A stretch of 6,782 bases of DNA from NCBI GenBank assembly GCA_021819255.1, contig JAKART010000124.1, positions 1 to 6,782 on the forward strand. Reading direction: 5' to 3'. Each line of letters opens with the position of its first letter. Within the stretch, counting starts at the first letter, position 1. The notes below the pieces were generated by a model. That model worked only from the letters and a program-made list of their open reading frames with translations, made no database searches and had not been told where the DNA came from. A program made the translations under genes and the position numbers. Shown piece by piece: positions 1 through 4,829 of this stretch. Source of the stretch: Acidobacteriota bacterium. GTDB taxonomy: Bacteria; Acidobacteriota; Terriglobia; Terriglobales; Acidobacteriaceae.

Positions 1-1
1 C

Positions 2-205
2 AAAAAGCACCTGAAGCCGAATCCGCAGAAGAATATCGCGGGCGGCATCCTGGAGCAGGAGGCGCCGATTCACATCTCCAATGTGATGTTGGCCGACTCT
101 GAGGGAAAGCCCACTCGCGTGGGCTATCAGGTGGAAGGGACGAAGAAGACGCGCATCGCCCGCACCAACGGCGGCGCGATTGCGGAGAAGAAGTTCAGGA
201 AATAA
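2..205 (+). CDS. rplX: 50S ribosomal protein L24, C-terminal part (partial at the 5' edge)
   Basis: The last 67 codons of L24, entering from the left edge in frame 2 and ending at TAA 203-205. L24 is an early 50S assembly protein that binds near the 5' end of 23S rRNA and lies at the mouth of the peptide exit tunnel. The visible part carries the conserved stretch [17 protein letters not shown], followed by a basic tail ([15 protein letters not shown], ending KKFRK) as expected for the L24 C-terminus. The N-terminal KOW half lies outside the window. It is followed by L5 after a 136-nt spacer, the usual rplX-rplE order. The identification is firm; only the start is missing. Confidence 0.95.
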   Translation, partial: KKHLKPNPQKNIAGGILEQEAPIHISNVMLADSEGKPTRVGYQVEGTKKTRIARTNGGAIAEKKFRK

Positions 206-234
206 CGCTGGCCGATGCAGGGCGCAAGATGGCT

Positions 235-270
235 GGCGACGTTCGGTTTCAGGCGATGTTCGGTTTTTTT
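235..270 (+). repeat. 15-nt direct repeat plus T7 run in the L24-L5 spacer
   Basis: GGCGACGTTCGGTTT at 235-249 is repeated as GGCGATGTTCGGTTT at 252-266 (one mismatch, 17-nt period). The second copy runs into seven T residues (264-270). I see no GC stem directly before the T run, so I do not call a terminator. In E. coli the rplX-rplE junction carries the S8 translational operator. I could not recognise an S8-type bulged helix here, so a regulatory role is only a possibility. Confidence 0.6.
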
Positions 271-341
271 AGAGGTTGACCCCACGAAACGGTACCCCTC
301 CGAGAGGCACTCCGAAGCCGTGGAGAAAGAGAAGAGAAGCG

Positions 342-890
342 ATGGCGGCACGTTTGAAGGAGAAGTATCACCACAGCATCAAGCAGGCGCTGCAAAAGGA
401 TCTGGGCGTCGGCAATGGCATGGCTGTGCCCAAGCTGGAGAAGATTGTGATCAACATGGGGCTGGGCGAGGCGACGCAGAATGTGAAGATCATCGATCCT
501 CTGCTTGCGGATCTGGCCTCGATCGCCGGGCAGAAGCCTGTGATCACCAAGGCCAAGAAGTCGATTGCGGCCTTCAAACTGCGCGAGGGCATGCCGATCG
601 GGGCCATGGTGACACTGCGCGGAGACAAGATGTACGAGTTTCTTGACCGGCTGATCAACGTGGCGCTGCCCCGAGTGCGCGACTTCCGCGGCGTCAGTTC
701 AAAGAGCTTCGATGGGCGCGGCAACTACACCTTGGGCCTGCGCGATCAGTTGATCTTCCCGGAGATCGACTACGCCAAGGTGGACAAGATCAAGGGCATG
801 AATGTGACCATCGTGACAACGGCCAAGGACGACAACGGAGCGCGCGAGCTGCTGAAGAGCTTCGGCATGCCGTTCCGCCAGGGGGCGTAA
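342..890 (+). CDS. rplE: 50S ribosomal protein L5
   Basis: A 182-residue L5, close to the usual ~179. L5 binds 5S rRNA, helps form the central protuberance and contacts P-site tRNA. Family landmarks are [16 protein letters not shown] near residues 29-44, then [21 protein letters not shown] with the following [29 protein letters not shown], and the C-terminal [16 protein letters not shown] with [11 protein letters not shown] chose ATG 342 because the homologous sequence begins at [11 protein letters not shown] and a purine-rich AGAAGAGAAG precedes it. The frame stays open to a TTG at 276, which would add 22 residues unlike L5. The gene lies between L24 and S14, as in most bacteria. Confidence 0.98.
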   Translation: MAARLKEKYHHSIKQALQKDLGVGNGMAVPKLEKIVINMGLGEATQNVKIIDPLLADLASIAGQKPVITKAKKSIAAFKLREGMPIGAMVTLRGDKMYEFLDRLINVALPRVRDFRGVSSKSFDGRGNYTLGLRDQLIFPEIDYAKVDKIKGMNVTIVTTAKDDNGARELLKSFGMPFRQGA

Positions 891-905
891 AGCGAGCAGG
901 ATCTT

Positions 906-920
906 TCCGGGGCGGCCGGA
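906..920 (+). other. Small hairpin in the L5-S14 spacer
   Basis: TCCGG (906-910) and CCGGA (916-920) are perfectly complementary around a 5-nt GGCGG loop. Two further G-U pairs could extend the stem outward. It starts 16 nt after the L5 stop codon. No T-run follows, so it is not a terminator. The stem is short enough in GC-rich DNA to be chance, but hairpins recur in most spacers of this operon. Confidence 0.4.
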
Positions 921-981
921 GGCTGCTGCGGACGTCGAAGCAAGGGTTTCACCTGAGTGAGTTGGAGAGAGAAATTTCGTT

Positions 982-1167
982 ATGGCGACTACAGCAAAGC
1001 GCGTCAAGGACGCAAGCAAGCCCAAGTTCAAATCCCGTCAGCATAACCGCTGCCAGTTGTGCGGCCGTCCCCGCGGCTTTCTGCGCAAGTTCGGCATCTG
1101 CCGCCTGTGTTTCCGCAATCTTGTGCTGAAGGGCGAGATTCCGGGTGTGGTCAAGTCGAGCTGGTAG
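982..1167 (+). CDS. rpsN: 30S ribosomal protein S14, zinc-binding type (S14Z)
   Basis: A 61-residue short-form S14, also called rpsZ. S14 sits in the 30S head and is needed for late head assembly. The protein shows the zinc ribbon of the C+ form: Cys24-x2-Cys27 and Cys40-x2-Cys43, with the conserved [18 protein letters not shown] around it and the end [11 protein letters not shown]. The ~100-residue zinc-free form found in E. coli is clearly excluded by length and by the cysteines. ATG 982 is the natural start. The Shine-Dalgarno is weak: GGAG at 964-967 is 14 nt away, although GAGAGA lies closer. Initial basic residues ([18 protein letters not shown]) fit rRNA contact. Confidence 0.98.
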   Translation: MATTAKRVKDASKPKFKSRQHNRCQLCGRPRGFLRKFGICRLCFRNLVLKGEIPGVVKSSW

Positions 1168-1183
1168 CCGGCGCGACGCATCG

Positions 1184-1232
1184 CCTTGGCGCGCAACCGA
1201 TCCGTCGGCAAAAAGATCGAGCGCGCCACAGG
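1184..1232 (+). other. 11-bp stem-loop in the S14-S8 spacer
   Basis: CCTTGGCGCGC (1184-1194) pairs with GCGCGCCA-C-AGG (1221-1232): eleven base pairs with a single bulged C at 1229. The 26-nt loop itself contains a small CCGA/TCGG hairpin. It lies 16 nt after the S14 stop. No T-run follows the stem, so read-through is expected. An RNA structure is strongly suggested by the pairing; its role is unknown. Confidence 0.6.
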
Positions 1233-1246
1233 GAGTATTCAACCTC

Positions 1247-1260
1247 GGCGTTCTGACGCC
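1247..1260 (+). other. Short tetraloop hairpin in the S14-S8 spacer
   Basis: GGCGT (1247-1251) and ACGCC (1256-1260) form a perfect 5-bp stem with the loop TCTG, followed by AAAACC and no T-run. It lies 14 nt after the larger stem at 1184-1232 and about 75 nt before the S8 start. Short, so of moderate weight on its own. Confidence 0.4.
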
Positions 1261-1334
1261 AAAACCATTCCTGCAGGTTCTCCCCGCCGGCGCAAGCAGT
1301 CCGAAGGGAGCGAACGGGGGATGAAAGGAAAACG

Positions 1335-1733
1335 ATGAATCTTACTGATCCGGTAGCAGACTTTCTTACTCGCATTCGCAACGCGCACCGTGCCCGTCAC
1401 CAGAAGCTTGATGCTCCGGCCTCCAAGCTGAAGACCGAGATCGCGAGAATTCTCAAAGAAGAGGGCTACATTGCCAACTACAAGGCTGCCGAAGAGGATG
1501 GCCAGAAGATTCTGCGCGTGTACCTGAAGTATGGCCCGAACAATGAGGCTGTGATTCGCGACCTGCGGCGCATCTCCCGTCCCGGTTGCCGGGTTTACAT
1601 CGGCAAGGATGAGATCAAGCGCGTTCAGGGAGGCCTGGGCATCTCCATCATGACCACCCCCAAGGGTGTGATGACCGGCCGGCAGGCGCGTCGCGAGGGC
1701 GTTGGCGGCGAGATTCTCTGTGAGGTCTGGTAG
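1335..1733 (+). CDS. rpsH: 30S ribosomal protein S8
   Basis: A 132-residue S8, the normal family length (~130). S8 binds the central domain of 16S rRNA (helix 21 region) and is a primary assembly protein of the 30S platform. In E. coli it also represses its own operon by binding mRNA near the L5 start. The N-terminus (TDPVADFLTRIRNAHRA) and the C-terminal signature (ISIMTTPKGVMTGRQARREGVGGE ending LCEVW) are unmistakable. ATG 1335 is preceded by AAGGA at 1325-1329 with 5-nt spacing, a strong ribosome-binding site. It is separated from S14 by a hairpin-bearing 167-nt spacer and from L6 by 187 nt. Confidence 0.98.
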   Translation: MNLTDPVADFLTRIRNAHRARHQKLDAPASKLKTEIARILKEEGYIANYKAAEEDGQKILRVYLKYGPNNEAVIRDLRRISRPGCRVYIGKDEIKRVQGGLGISIMTTPKGVMTGRQARREGVGGEILCEVW

Positions 1734-1768
1734 GGTCTGACTCTCGCTGGAGGTCTTGCTCCGGGGAG

Positions 1769-1791
1769 CCGCCCTGCTCCGATCCGGGCGG
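1769..1791 (+). other. Hairpin 1 in the S8-L6 spacer
   Basis: CCGCCC (1769-1774) pairs with GGGCGG (1786-1791) across an 11-nt loop. An overlapping alternative uses CTCCG (1777-1781) with CGGAG (1789-1793). The region is very GC-rich, so several foldings compete. No T-run follows. Confidence 0.4.
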
Positions 1792-1809
1792 AGTTGAGGA
1801 TTTTGAACG

Positions 1810-1831
1810 CTGCTCCATGTCGGTGGAGCGG
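1810..1831 (+). other. Hairpin 2 in the S8-L6 spacer
   Basis: GCTCCA (1812-1817) and TGGAGC (1824-1829) form a perfect 6-bp stem with a 6-nt loop (TGTCGG). It is extended outward by a T-G wobble and a C-G pair to span 1810-1831. It lies about 90 nt upstream of the L6 start. Confidence 0.45.
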
Positions 1832-1846
1832 AAGCAGGCATGGCCC

Positions 1847-1884
1847 AGGCGAGCCAAAATCGCCGGCTGCAGTGGAACTCGCCT
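1847..1884 (+). other. Hairpin 3 in the S8-L6 spacer
   Basis: AGGCGAG (1847-1853) pairs perfectly with CTCGCCT (1878-1884), seven base pairs around a 24-nt loop. It ends 22 nt before the L6 Shine-Dalgarno (TAAGGA at 1907-1912), which is left unpaired by this fold. Confidence 0.45.
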
Positions 1885-1920
1885 TGGTGAGGGACTCGCA
1901 AGCCAATAAGGATTGCATTT

Positions 1921-2460
1921 ATGTCGCGTATCGGCAAGAAGCCCATCACTCTGCCCAAGGGCGTCAAGTACGCCGTGCAGAGCAACGTTGTGGTTGTGGA
2001 AGGCCCCAAGGGCAAGGTGAACGCTCTGCTCCCCCCTGGAATCACAGTTTCAGAGAAGGGCGGCGTGCTGCAGGTGGAGCGTCCCGATGACGCCCATGCC
2101 GCGGTGCATGGCCTGGCCCGGGCGCTGATCTTCAACGCGGTGGAGGGAGTCACCAACGGCTGGAAGAAGGAGCTGGATGTGATCGGCATCGGCTATCGTG
2201 TGGAGATGAAGGGCAAGGATACAGTCGTTTTTACCTTGGGCTACTCGCACCCTATCGAGTTCCCGCTGCCCAGCGGAATTGAGGTGGCCATCGACCCCAA
2301 GCAGACGCATCTGACCATCTCTGGAATCGATCGCCAGAAGGTCGGACAGGTGGCGGCGGATATGCGCTCCTTGCGCAAGCCGGATCCATACAAGAACAAG
2401 GGAGTCCGCTACTCCGACGAGAAGCTGAGGAAGAAGGTTGGCAAGACTGGAGCGAAGTAA
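1921..2460 (+). CDS. rplF: 50S ribosomal protein L6
   Basis: A 179-residue L6, the standard length. L6 binds domain VI of 23S rRNA near the sarcin-ricin loop and helps form the binding surface for translation factors. The two-domain fold is implied by the N-terminal [15 protein letters not shown] with its VVVEGPKGK strand-turn, the central linker ([27 protein letters not shown]), and the family signature [12 protein letters not shown] at residues 153-164 followed by a lysine-rich tail. ATG 1921 has TAAGGA at 1907-1912, 8 nt away, which settles the start. It follows S8 and precedes L18 as usual. Confidence 0.98.
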   Translation: MSRIGKKPITLPKGVKYAVQSNVVVVEGPKGKVNALLPPGITVSEKGGVLQVERPDDAHAAVHGLARALIFNAVEGVTNGWKKELDVIGIGYRVEMKGKDTVVFTLGYSHPIEFPLPSGIEVAIDPKQTHLTISGIDRQKVGQVAADMRSLRKPDPYKNKGVRYSDEKLRKKVGKTGAK

Positions 2461-2467
2461 GCCGGTC

Positions 2468-2484
2468 CCGGCCAGAAGGCTCGG
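2468..2484 (+). other. Short hairpin just after the L6 stop
   Basis: CCGGCC (2468-2473) pairs with GGC-T-CGG (2478-2484) around the loop AGAA, six base pairs with one bulged T. A competing GCCG/CGGC hairpin at 2461-2472 uses the same bases. It begins 8 nt after the L6 stop. Weak alone; noted because similar post-stop hairpins follow L5, S5 and L30. In the rest of this 124-nt spacer I see only the L18 ribosome-binding site. Confidence 0.3.
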
Positions 2485-2584
2485 CGTCTCCAGATGAGAG
2501 CAGGCGCTGCGAAGGCCGGCATGGCCGATATTTCACCGAACGTCGTCAGAGGATGGCGACGCCCTTAGGAAAGGAAGAACCAAC

Positions 2585-2950
2585 ATGATCAATCTGCGTC
2601 AACGCAATGAGATTCGTCAGCGCGTGCATCAGCGCATCCGGGCCAAGCTGGCCGGCACGGCCGAGCGCCCGCGCCTGAACGTCTACCGTTCGCTCAACCA
2701 TATCTATACACAGTTGATCGACGACGCCGGCGGCGTCACGCTGGCATCGGCGTCCACGGTCACTCCCAAGGGTGTGGAGCGCAAGAGCGGAGGCAATGTG
2801 GAAGCGGCGCGGGCTGTGGGTAAGTTGATCGCGGAGCGCGCGGCAGAGAAGGGAATTAAGAAGGTGGTCTTTGATCGGGGTGGCTATCTGTATCACGGCC
2901 GCATCAAGGCTCTGGCGGATGCGGCTCGCGAAGCCGGTCTAGAGTTTTAG
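2585..2950 (+). CDS. rplR: 50S ribosomal protein L18
   Basis: A 121-residue L18, normal for bacteria (~117-120). L18 binds 5S rRNA and, with L5, attaches it to the 50S central protuberance. Conserved landmarks are [26 protein letters not shown] followed by HIYTQLIDD, then the C-terminal [20 protein letters not shown] and REAGLEF. The basic N-terminus is the 5S rRNA-binding tail. ATG 2585 has a strong purine-rich ribosome-binding site (AGGAAAGGAAG, 2567-2577). The last base of its TAG stop is the first base of the 112-nt palindromic element that follows, so any RNA folding there would sit directly behind the terminating ribosome. Confidence 0.98.
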   Translation: MINLRQRNEIRQRVHQRIRAKLAGTAERPRLNVYRSLNHIYTQLIDDAGGVTLASASTVTPKGVERKSGGNVEAARAVGKLIAERAAEKGIKKVVFDRGGYLYHGRIKALADAAREAGLEF

Positions 2951-3061
2951 ACCATTTTCCCTGATGATGGGTGTACGGAAGCGGGCGTTCCGTGGCGTTT
3001 TCATTGAGGAAAACGCCCACAGGAGTCGTTCCCCTTGCTTACACCTTCAGGGAAAATGGTC
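2950..3061 (+). repeat. 112-nt palindromic element with 15-bp terminal arms, in the L18-S5 spacer
   Basis: GACCATTTTCCCTGA (2950-2964) and TCAGGGAAAATGGTC (3047-3061) are perfect reverse complements. Inside them GGTGTA (2970-2975) pairs with TACACC (3040-3045). A G-T wobble (2969/3046) brings this pairing up to the outer arm, leaving only TGAT (2965-2968) bulged. Nested within are CGGAA/TTCCG (2976-2980 with 2988-2992) and a strong hairpin GGCGTTTTC/GAAAACGCC (2994-3002 with 3009-3017, loop ATTGAG). As RNA this would be one long branched stem-loop. It is less GC-rich than its surroundings in the outer arms. No T-run follows and I see no target-site duplication or ORF, so it is neither an evident terminator nor a proven mobile element. 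Confidence 0.85.
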
Positions 3062-3083
3062 CAGCCGCCGGCAGAGAGTTTCA

Positions 3084-3107
3084 GCCGCGGCCGGGAGCGA
3101 ACGCGGC
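3084..3107 (+). other. Hairpin in the S5 leader
   Basis: GCCGCG (3084-3089) pairs with CGCGGC (3102-3107) around a 12-nt loop. It lies 22 nt downstream of the 112-nt palindrome and is followed by a further short 5-bp possibility (GGACG 3118-3122 with CGTCC 3130-3134). Confidence 0.4.
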
Positions 3108-3159
3108 AGACAAGCAAGGACGCGACAGACGTCCCCACAAAGGCAGCGAGGACTGCACC

Positions 3160-3180
3160 CTCCGGACCGGTGTGCCGGAG
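3160..3180 (+). other. Hairpin shortly before the S5 start
   Basis: CTCCGG (3160-3165) and CCGGAG (3175-3180) form a perfect 6-bp stem with a 9-nt loop. It ends 18 nt before the S5 Shine-Dalgarno GAGG (3199-3202) and 30 nt before the start codon, close enough to influence initiation but leaving the ribosome-binding site free. Confidence 0.45.
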
Positions 3181-3210
3181 AGATACACAGGAAGCAAAGA
3201 GGAAGCAGAC

Positions 3211-3717
3211 ATGGCAATCAGGAAGAAGTTGGATGCAGGCAGGATGAACCTCAAGGACGAGGTAGTCTCCATCAACCGTGTGACCAAGGTGGTCAAGGGC
3301 GGAAAGAACATGTCGTTTGCCGCGCTGGTGATCGTTGGCGATCCGGCCGAGGGCGTGGTTGGGTACGGTTCCGGCAAGGCCAAGGAGGTCCCGCAGGCGA
3401 TTCGCAAGGGGATTGAGGCAGCCAAGAAGAATCTGCTCAAAGTGAATCTGACCCAGTACACGGTTCCGCACGCGGTACTGGGGCGTTACGGCGCCGGCCA
3501 GGTTTTGCTCAAGCCGGCTCCGGAGGGCACGGGAGTGATCGCCGGCAAGACCGTGCGCGCGGTGATGACTGCGGCCGGGGTGCAAAATGTGCTGACCAAA
3601 AGCATCGGATCAGCGAACCCGCACAACGTCATCAAGGCCACGTTTGACGCTTTGGCGCAGTTGCGCGATCGAACAGAGGTGGCCGCCCTGCGCGGCAAGG
3701 CGATCGAAGAGTTGTAG
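3211..3717 (+). CDS. rpsE: 30S ribosomal protein S5
   Basis: A 168-residue S5, the usual length. S5 lies on the back of the 30S near the decoding centre and mRNA entrance, and affects accuracy and spectinomycin response. The N-terminal double-stranded-RNA-binding-like domain shows [15 protein letters not shown] from residue 19, then [20 protein letters not shown]. The C-terminal domain shows [20 protein letters not shown] and [17 protein letters not shown] chose ATG 3211 because homology begins near here and AGAGGAAG lies at the correct distance. The frame remains open upstream to GTG 2971, but those 80 codons show no S5 character and pass through the palindrome, so I treat them as leader. 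Confidence 0.97.
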   Translation: MAIRKKLDAGRMNLKDEVVSINRVTKVVKGGKNMSFAALVIVGDPAEGVVGYGSGKAKEVPQAIRKGIEAAKKNLLKVNLTQYTVPHAVLGRYGAGQVLLKPAPEGTGVIAGKTVRAVMTAAGVQNVLTKSIGSANPHNVIKATFDALAQLRDRTEVAALRGKAIEEL

Positions 3718-3719
3718 GC

Positions 3720-3746
3720 GGCAAGCCGTTCTGCGGAACGGCTGCC
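3720..3746 (+). other. UGCG-tetraloop stem directly after the S5 stop
   Basis: AGCCGTTC (3724-3731) pairs perfectly with GAACGGCT (3736-3743) around TGCG, a UNCG-type tetraloop closed by C-G, an exceptionally stable RNA cap. With a single bulged A (3723), GGC (3720-3722) adds three more pairs with GCC (3744-3746), giving eleven in all. It starts 2 nt after the stop codon. An overlapping second stem, GCCCAG (3744-3749) with CTGGGC (3764-3769), competes for the last three bases. No T-run follows. Confidence 0.7.
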
Positions 3747-3805
3747 CAGGCCGGACCGCAAGGCTGGGCCGGAAGGTTTCGCAAGTCTATCCGAGGAGTT
3801 TCGTT

Positions 3806-3991
3806 ATGGCAGAGAACGCCAAGATTAAGATCCAGTACTTTCGCTCGCAGATTTGTACGCCGGTCAAGCACAAGCTGGTCGTCAAAGGCCTGGGTTTCAC
3901 CCGTCTGAATCAGGTCATCGAGCGTGAAGACACGCCGTCGATTCGCGGCATGGTGAACAAGGTTTCTCACCTGGTCCGAATCGTCGAGTAA
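3806..3991 (+). CDS. rpmD: 50S ribosomal protein L30
   Basis: A 61-residue bacterial-type L30 (usual 55-65). L30 is a small, late-binding 50S protein, absent from some bacterial lineages. Conserved features are the strand IKIQYFRSQI, the KHKLVVKGLGFTRLNQ helix, and the C-terminal EREDTPSIRGMVNKVSHLVRIVE, which is diagnostic. ATG 3806 has GAGGAG at 3793-3798 with 7-nt spacing. The open frame extends upstream to 3644 but that part overlaps S5 and the post-S5 hairpin and is not L30-like. The position between S5 and L15 is canonical. Confidence 0.97.
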   Translation: MAENAKIKIQYFRSQICTPVKHKLVVKGLGFTRLNQVIEREDTPSIRGMVNKVSHLVRIVE

Positions 3992-3998
3992 TCATTCC

Positions 3999-4014
3999 GC
4001 CTCCGCCGGGAGGC
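3999..4014 (+). other. Tetraloop hairpin after the L30 stop
   Basis: GCCTCC (3999-4004) and GGAGGC (4009-4014) form a perfect 6-bp GC stem with a GCCG loop. It starts 8 nt after the L30 stop. AAACA, not a T-run, follows, so a terminator is unlikely. It resembles in position the hairpin behind S5. Confidence 0.5.
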
Positions 4015-4025
4015 CAAACATGCGA

Positions 4026-4053
4026 GTCGGCTGGGCAAGCAGGCCAAGCCGGC
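4026..4053 (+). other. Hairpin abutting the L15 translation start region
   Basis: GTCGGCT (4026-4032) pairs with AGCCGGC (4047-4053), seven pairs including one G-T wobble, around a 14-nt loop. It ends 15 nt before the L15 ATG and 6 nt before the GAGGG ribosome-binding site (4060-4064). Confidence 0.4.
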
Positions 4054-4068
4054 GTGAGCGAGGGCATC

Positions 4069-4536
4069 ATGGCATTGAATCTCAGCAATCTCAAGGCGCC
4101 GAAGAAGGCGAATGAAAGCAAGAAGCGCGTGGGCCGCGGCATGGGCTCCGGCATGGGAAAGACCGCCACGCGCGGTCACAAGGGCCAAGGCTCGCGGTCC
4201 GGCTCCAGGCTGATGCGGGGATTTGAAGGCGGCCAGATGCCGCTGCACCGCCGGCTCCCCAAGCGCGGCTTTACGAACATCTTCCGGGTGGAGTATGCGG
4301 TTCTTGGTCTGGACACGATTGCCGCACTCAATGAGACCGAGCTCACGCTGGAGAAGCTGGCCGAGCGCGGCATTCTGAAGAAACGCAACGGCCTGGTGAA
4401 GGTGCTGGCCAACGGAGAGTTGAAGTCGGCGGTGACGGTGCATGCCCACAAGTTCTCCAAGGCGGCGCAGAAGGCCATTGAGGCGGCCGGTGGCAAGGCA
4501 GTGGTGGTTGGCGCGGAGAGCTCCGCTTCCGCATAA
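4069..4536 (+). CDS. rplO: 50S ribosomal protein L15
   Basis: A 155-residue L15 (usual ~145-150). L15 has a long basic extension that threads through 23S rRNA and is a mid-assembly 50S protein. The N-terminus shows the classic glycine- and lysine-rich segment from residue 18 (KKRVGRGMGSGMGKTATRGHK), then FEGGQMPLHRRLPKRGFTN at 52-70. The C-terminal globular part has VTVHAHKFSKAAQKAIEAAGGKAVVV and a short Ser/Ala-rich end. I chose ATG 4069 (MALNLSNLK, the family's normal beginning). An in-frame GTG at 4054 would add five residues. GAGGG at 4060-4064 is only 4 nt from ATG 4069, which is tight, so the exact start is slightly uncertain. Confidence 0.97.
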   Translation: MALNLSNLKAPKKANESKKRVGRGMGSGMGKTATRGHKGQGSRSGSRLMRGFEGGQMPLHRRLPKRGFTNIFRVEYAVLGLDTIAALNETELTLEKLAERGILKKRNGLVKVLANGELKSAVTVHAHKFSKAAQKAIEAAGGKAVVVGAESSASA

Positions 4537-4561
4537 GGCGGGTTTCCAGGGGCTTGTTCCC

Positions 4562-4627
4562 GACCCGCTCCGGACCCGCTCCGGGCTCGCTCCGGACCCG
4601 CTCCGGACCCGCTCCGGACCCGCTCTG
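4562..4627 (+). repeat. Tandem repeat: six 11-bp units (consensus GACCCGCTCCG)
   Basis: Six contiguous units begin at 4562, 4573, 4584, 4595, 4606 and 4617. Units 1, 2, 4 and 5 are identical (GACCCGCTCCG). Unit 3 is GGCTCGCTCCG (two changes) and unit 6 is GACCCGCTCTG (one change). The array lies 25 nt after the L15 stop and over 200 nt before secY. The period is close to one turn of DNA. The CCGG at each junction allows weak RNA pairing, and the complementary strand carries a GGG and a GG in every unit. Long open frames through the array on both strands are a product of the repeat, not genes. Confidence 0.93.
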
Positions 4628-4683
4628 GCCGGCTGGGATGCTGGTCCTCCGGCCGGGCCGGTGACCGATCCTGGTTCTGCTCC

Positions 4684-4708
4684 TTGTTTTGCTGCTTCCG
4701 CGTAAAAT
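4684..4708 (+). promoter_or_regulatory. Weak candidate promoter ahead of secY
   Basis: TAAAAT (4703-4708) is a near-consensus -10 box and stands out as AT-rich in a GC-rich spacer, about 120 nt before the secY ATG. The nearest -35-like hexamer, TTGTTT (4684-4689), is only 13 nt upstream, short of the 16-18 nt optimum, so the match is partial. If real it would give secY-adk expression independent of the ribosomal-protein genes. Confidence 0.25.
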
Positions 4709-4778
4709 AGACAGAGAACTCCAGCAAGGAACGCCCGTGGGCTAGATGGGCATCTGACGCAAGTTCCCGACTCAAACT

Positions 4779-4798
4779 GCCCGGCTCGCACTCCGGGC
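4779..4798 (+). other. Hairpin in the secY leader
   Basis: GCCCGG (4779-4784) pairs perfectly with CCGGGC (4793-4798) over an 8-nt loop, 31 nt before the secY ATG. Just downstream, CCTC (4805-4808) could pair with GAGG (4814-4817), the only Shine-Dalgarno-like sequence before secY, 12 nt from the start. Initiation at secY may therefore be weak or structure-sensitive; that is inference. Confidence 0.4.
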
Positions 4799-4829
4799 TG
4801 AAATCCTCGGTCTGAGGCTCCGCAAATCG

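Noticed and set aside
252..275. Rho-independent terminator at the T7 run between L24 and L5
   Set aside because: No GC-rich inverted repeat directly precedes the T-run; only a direct repeat is present.
282..323. CCACG/CGTGG stem as an S8 operator before L5
   Set aside because: The stem is only 5 bp with a 32-nt loop and lacks the bulged internal-loop character of known S8 sites; chance is adequate.
276..341. TTG start for L5 adding 22 residues
   Set aside because: The added residues are unlike L5, while ATG 342 gives the normal length and N-terminus.
1239..2189. Long open frame on the minus strand (316 codons) across S8, the S8-L6 spacer and L6
   Set aside because: It lies opposite two certain ribosomal-protein genes, has no recognisable domain, and its length is explained by GC-rich codon bias on the coding strand.
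2535..2545. ACCGAACGTCG in the L6-L18 spacer, the reverse complement of 237-247
   Set aside because: An 11-nt match between any two places in about 1.6 kb of spacer is expected about once by chance.
2950..3061. Insertion sequence
   Set aside because: There is no transposase frame, no visible target-site duplication, and the element is only 112 nt; a non-autonomous repeat remains possible but unproven.
2971..3210. In-frame 80-codon extension upstream of S5
   Set aside because: It would give a 248-residue S5, shows no similarity to the S5 N-terminus, starts at a GTG inside the palindrome, and ATG 3211 has a good ribosome-binding site at the homologous position.
4562..4627. CRISPR-like array
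   Set aside because: The units are 11 bp and directly adjacent with no spacers, so this is a simple tandem repeat.
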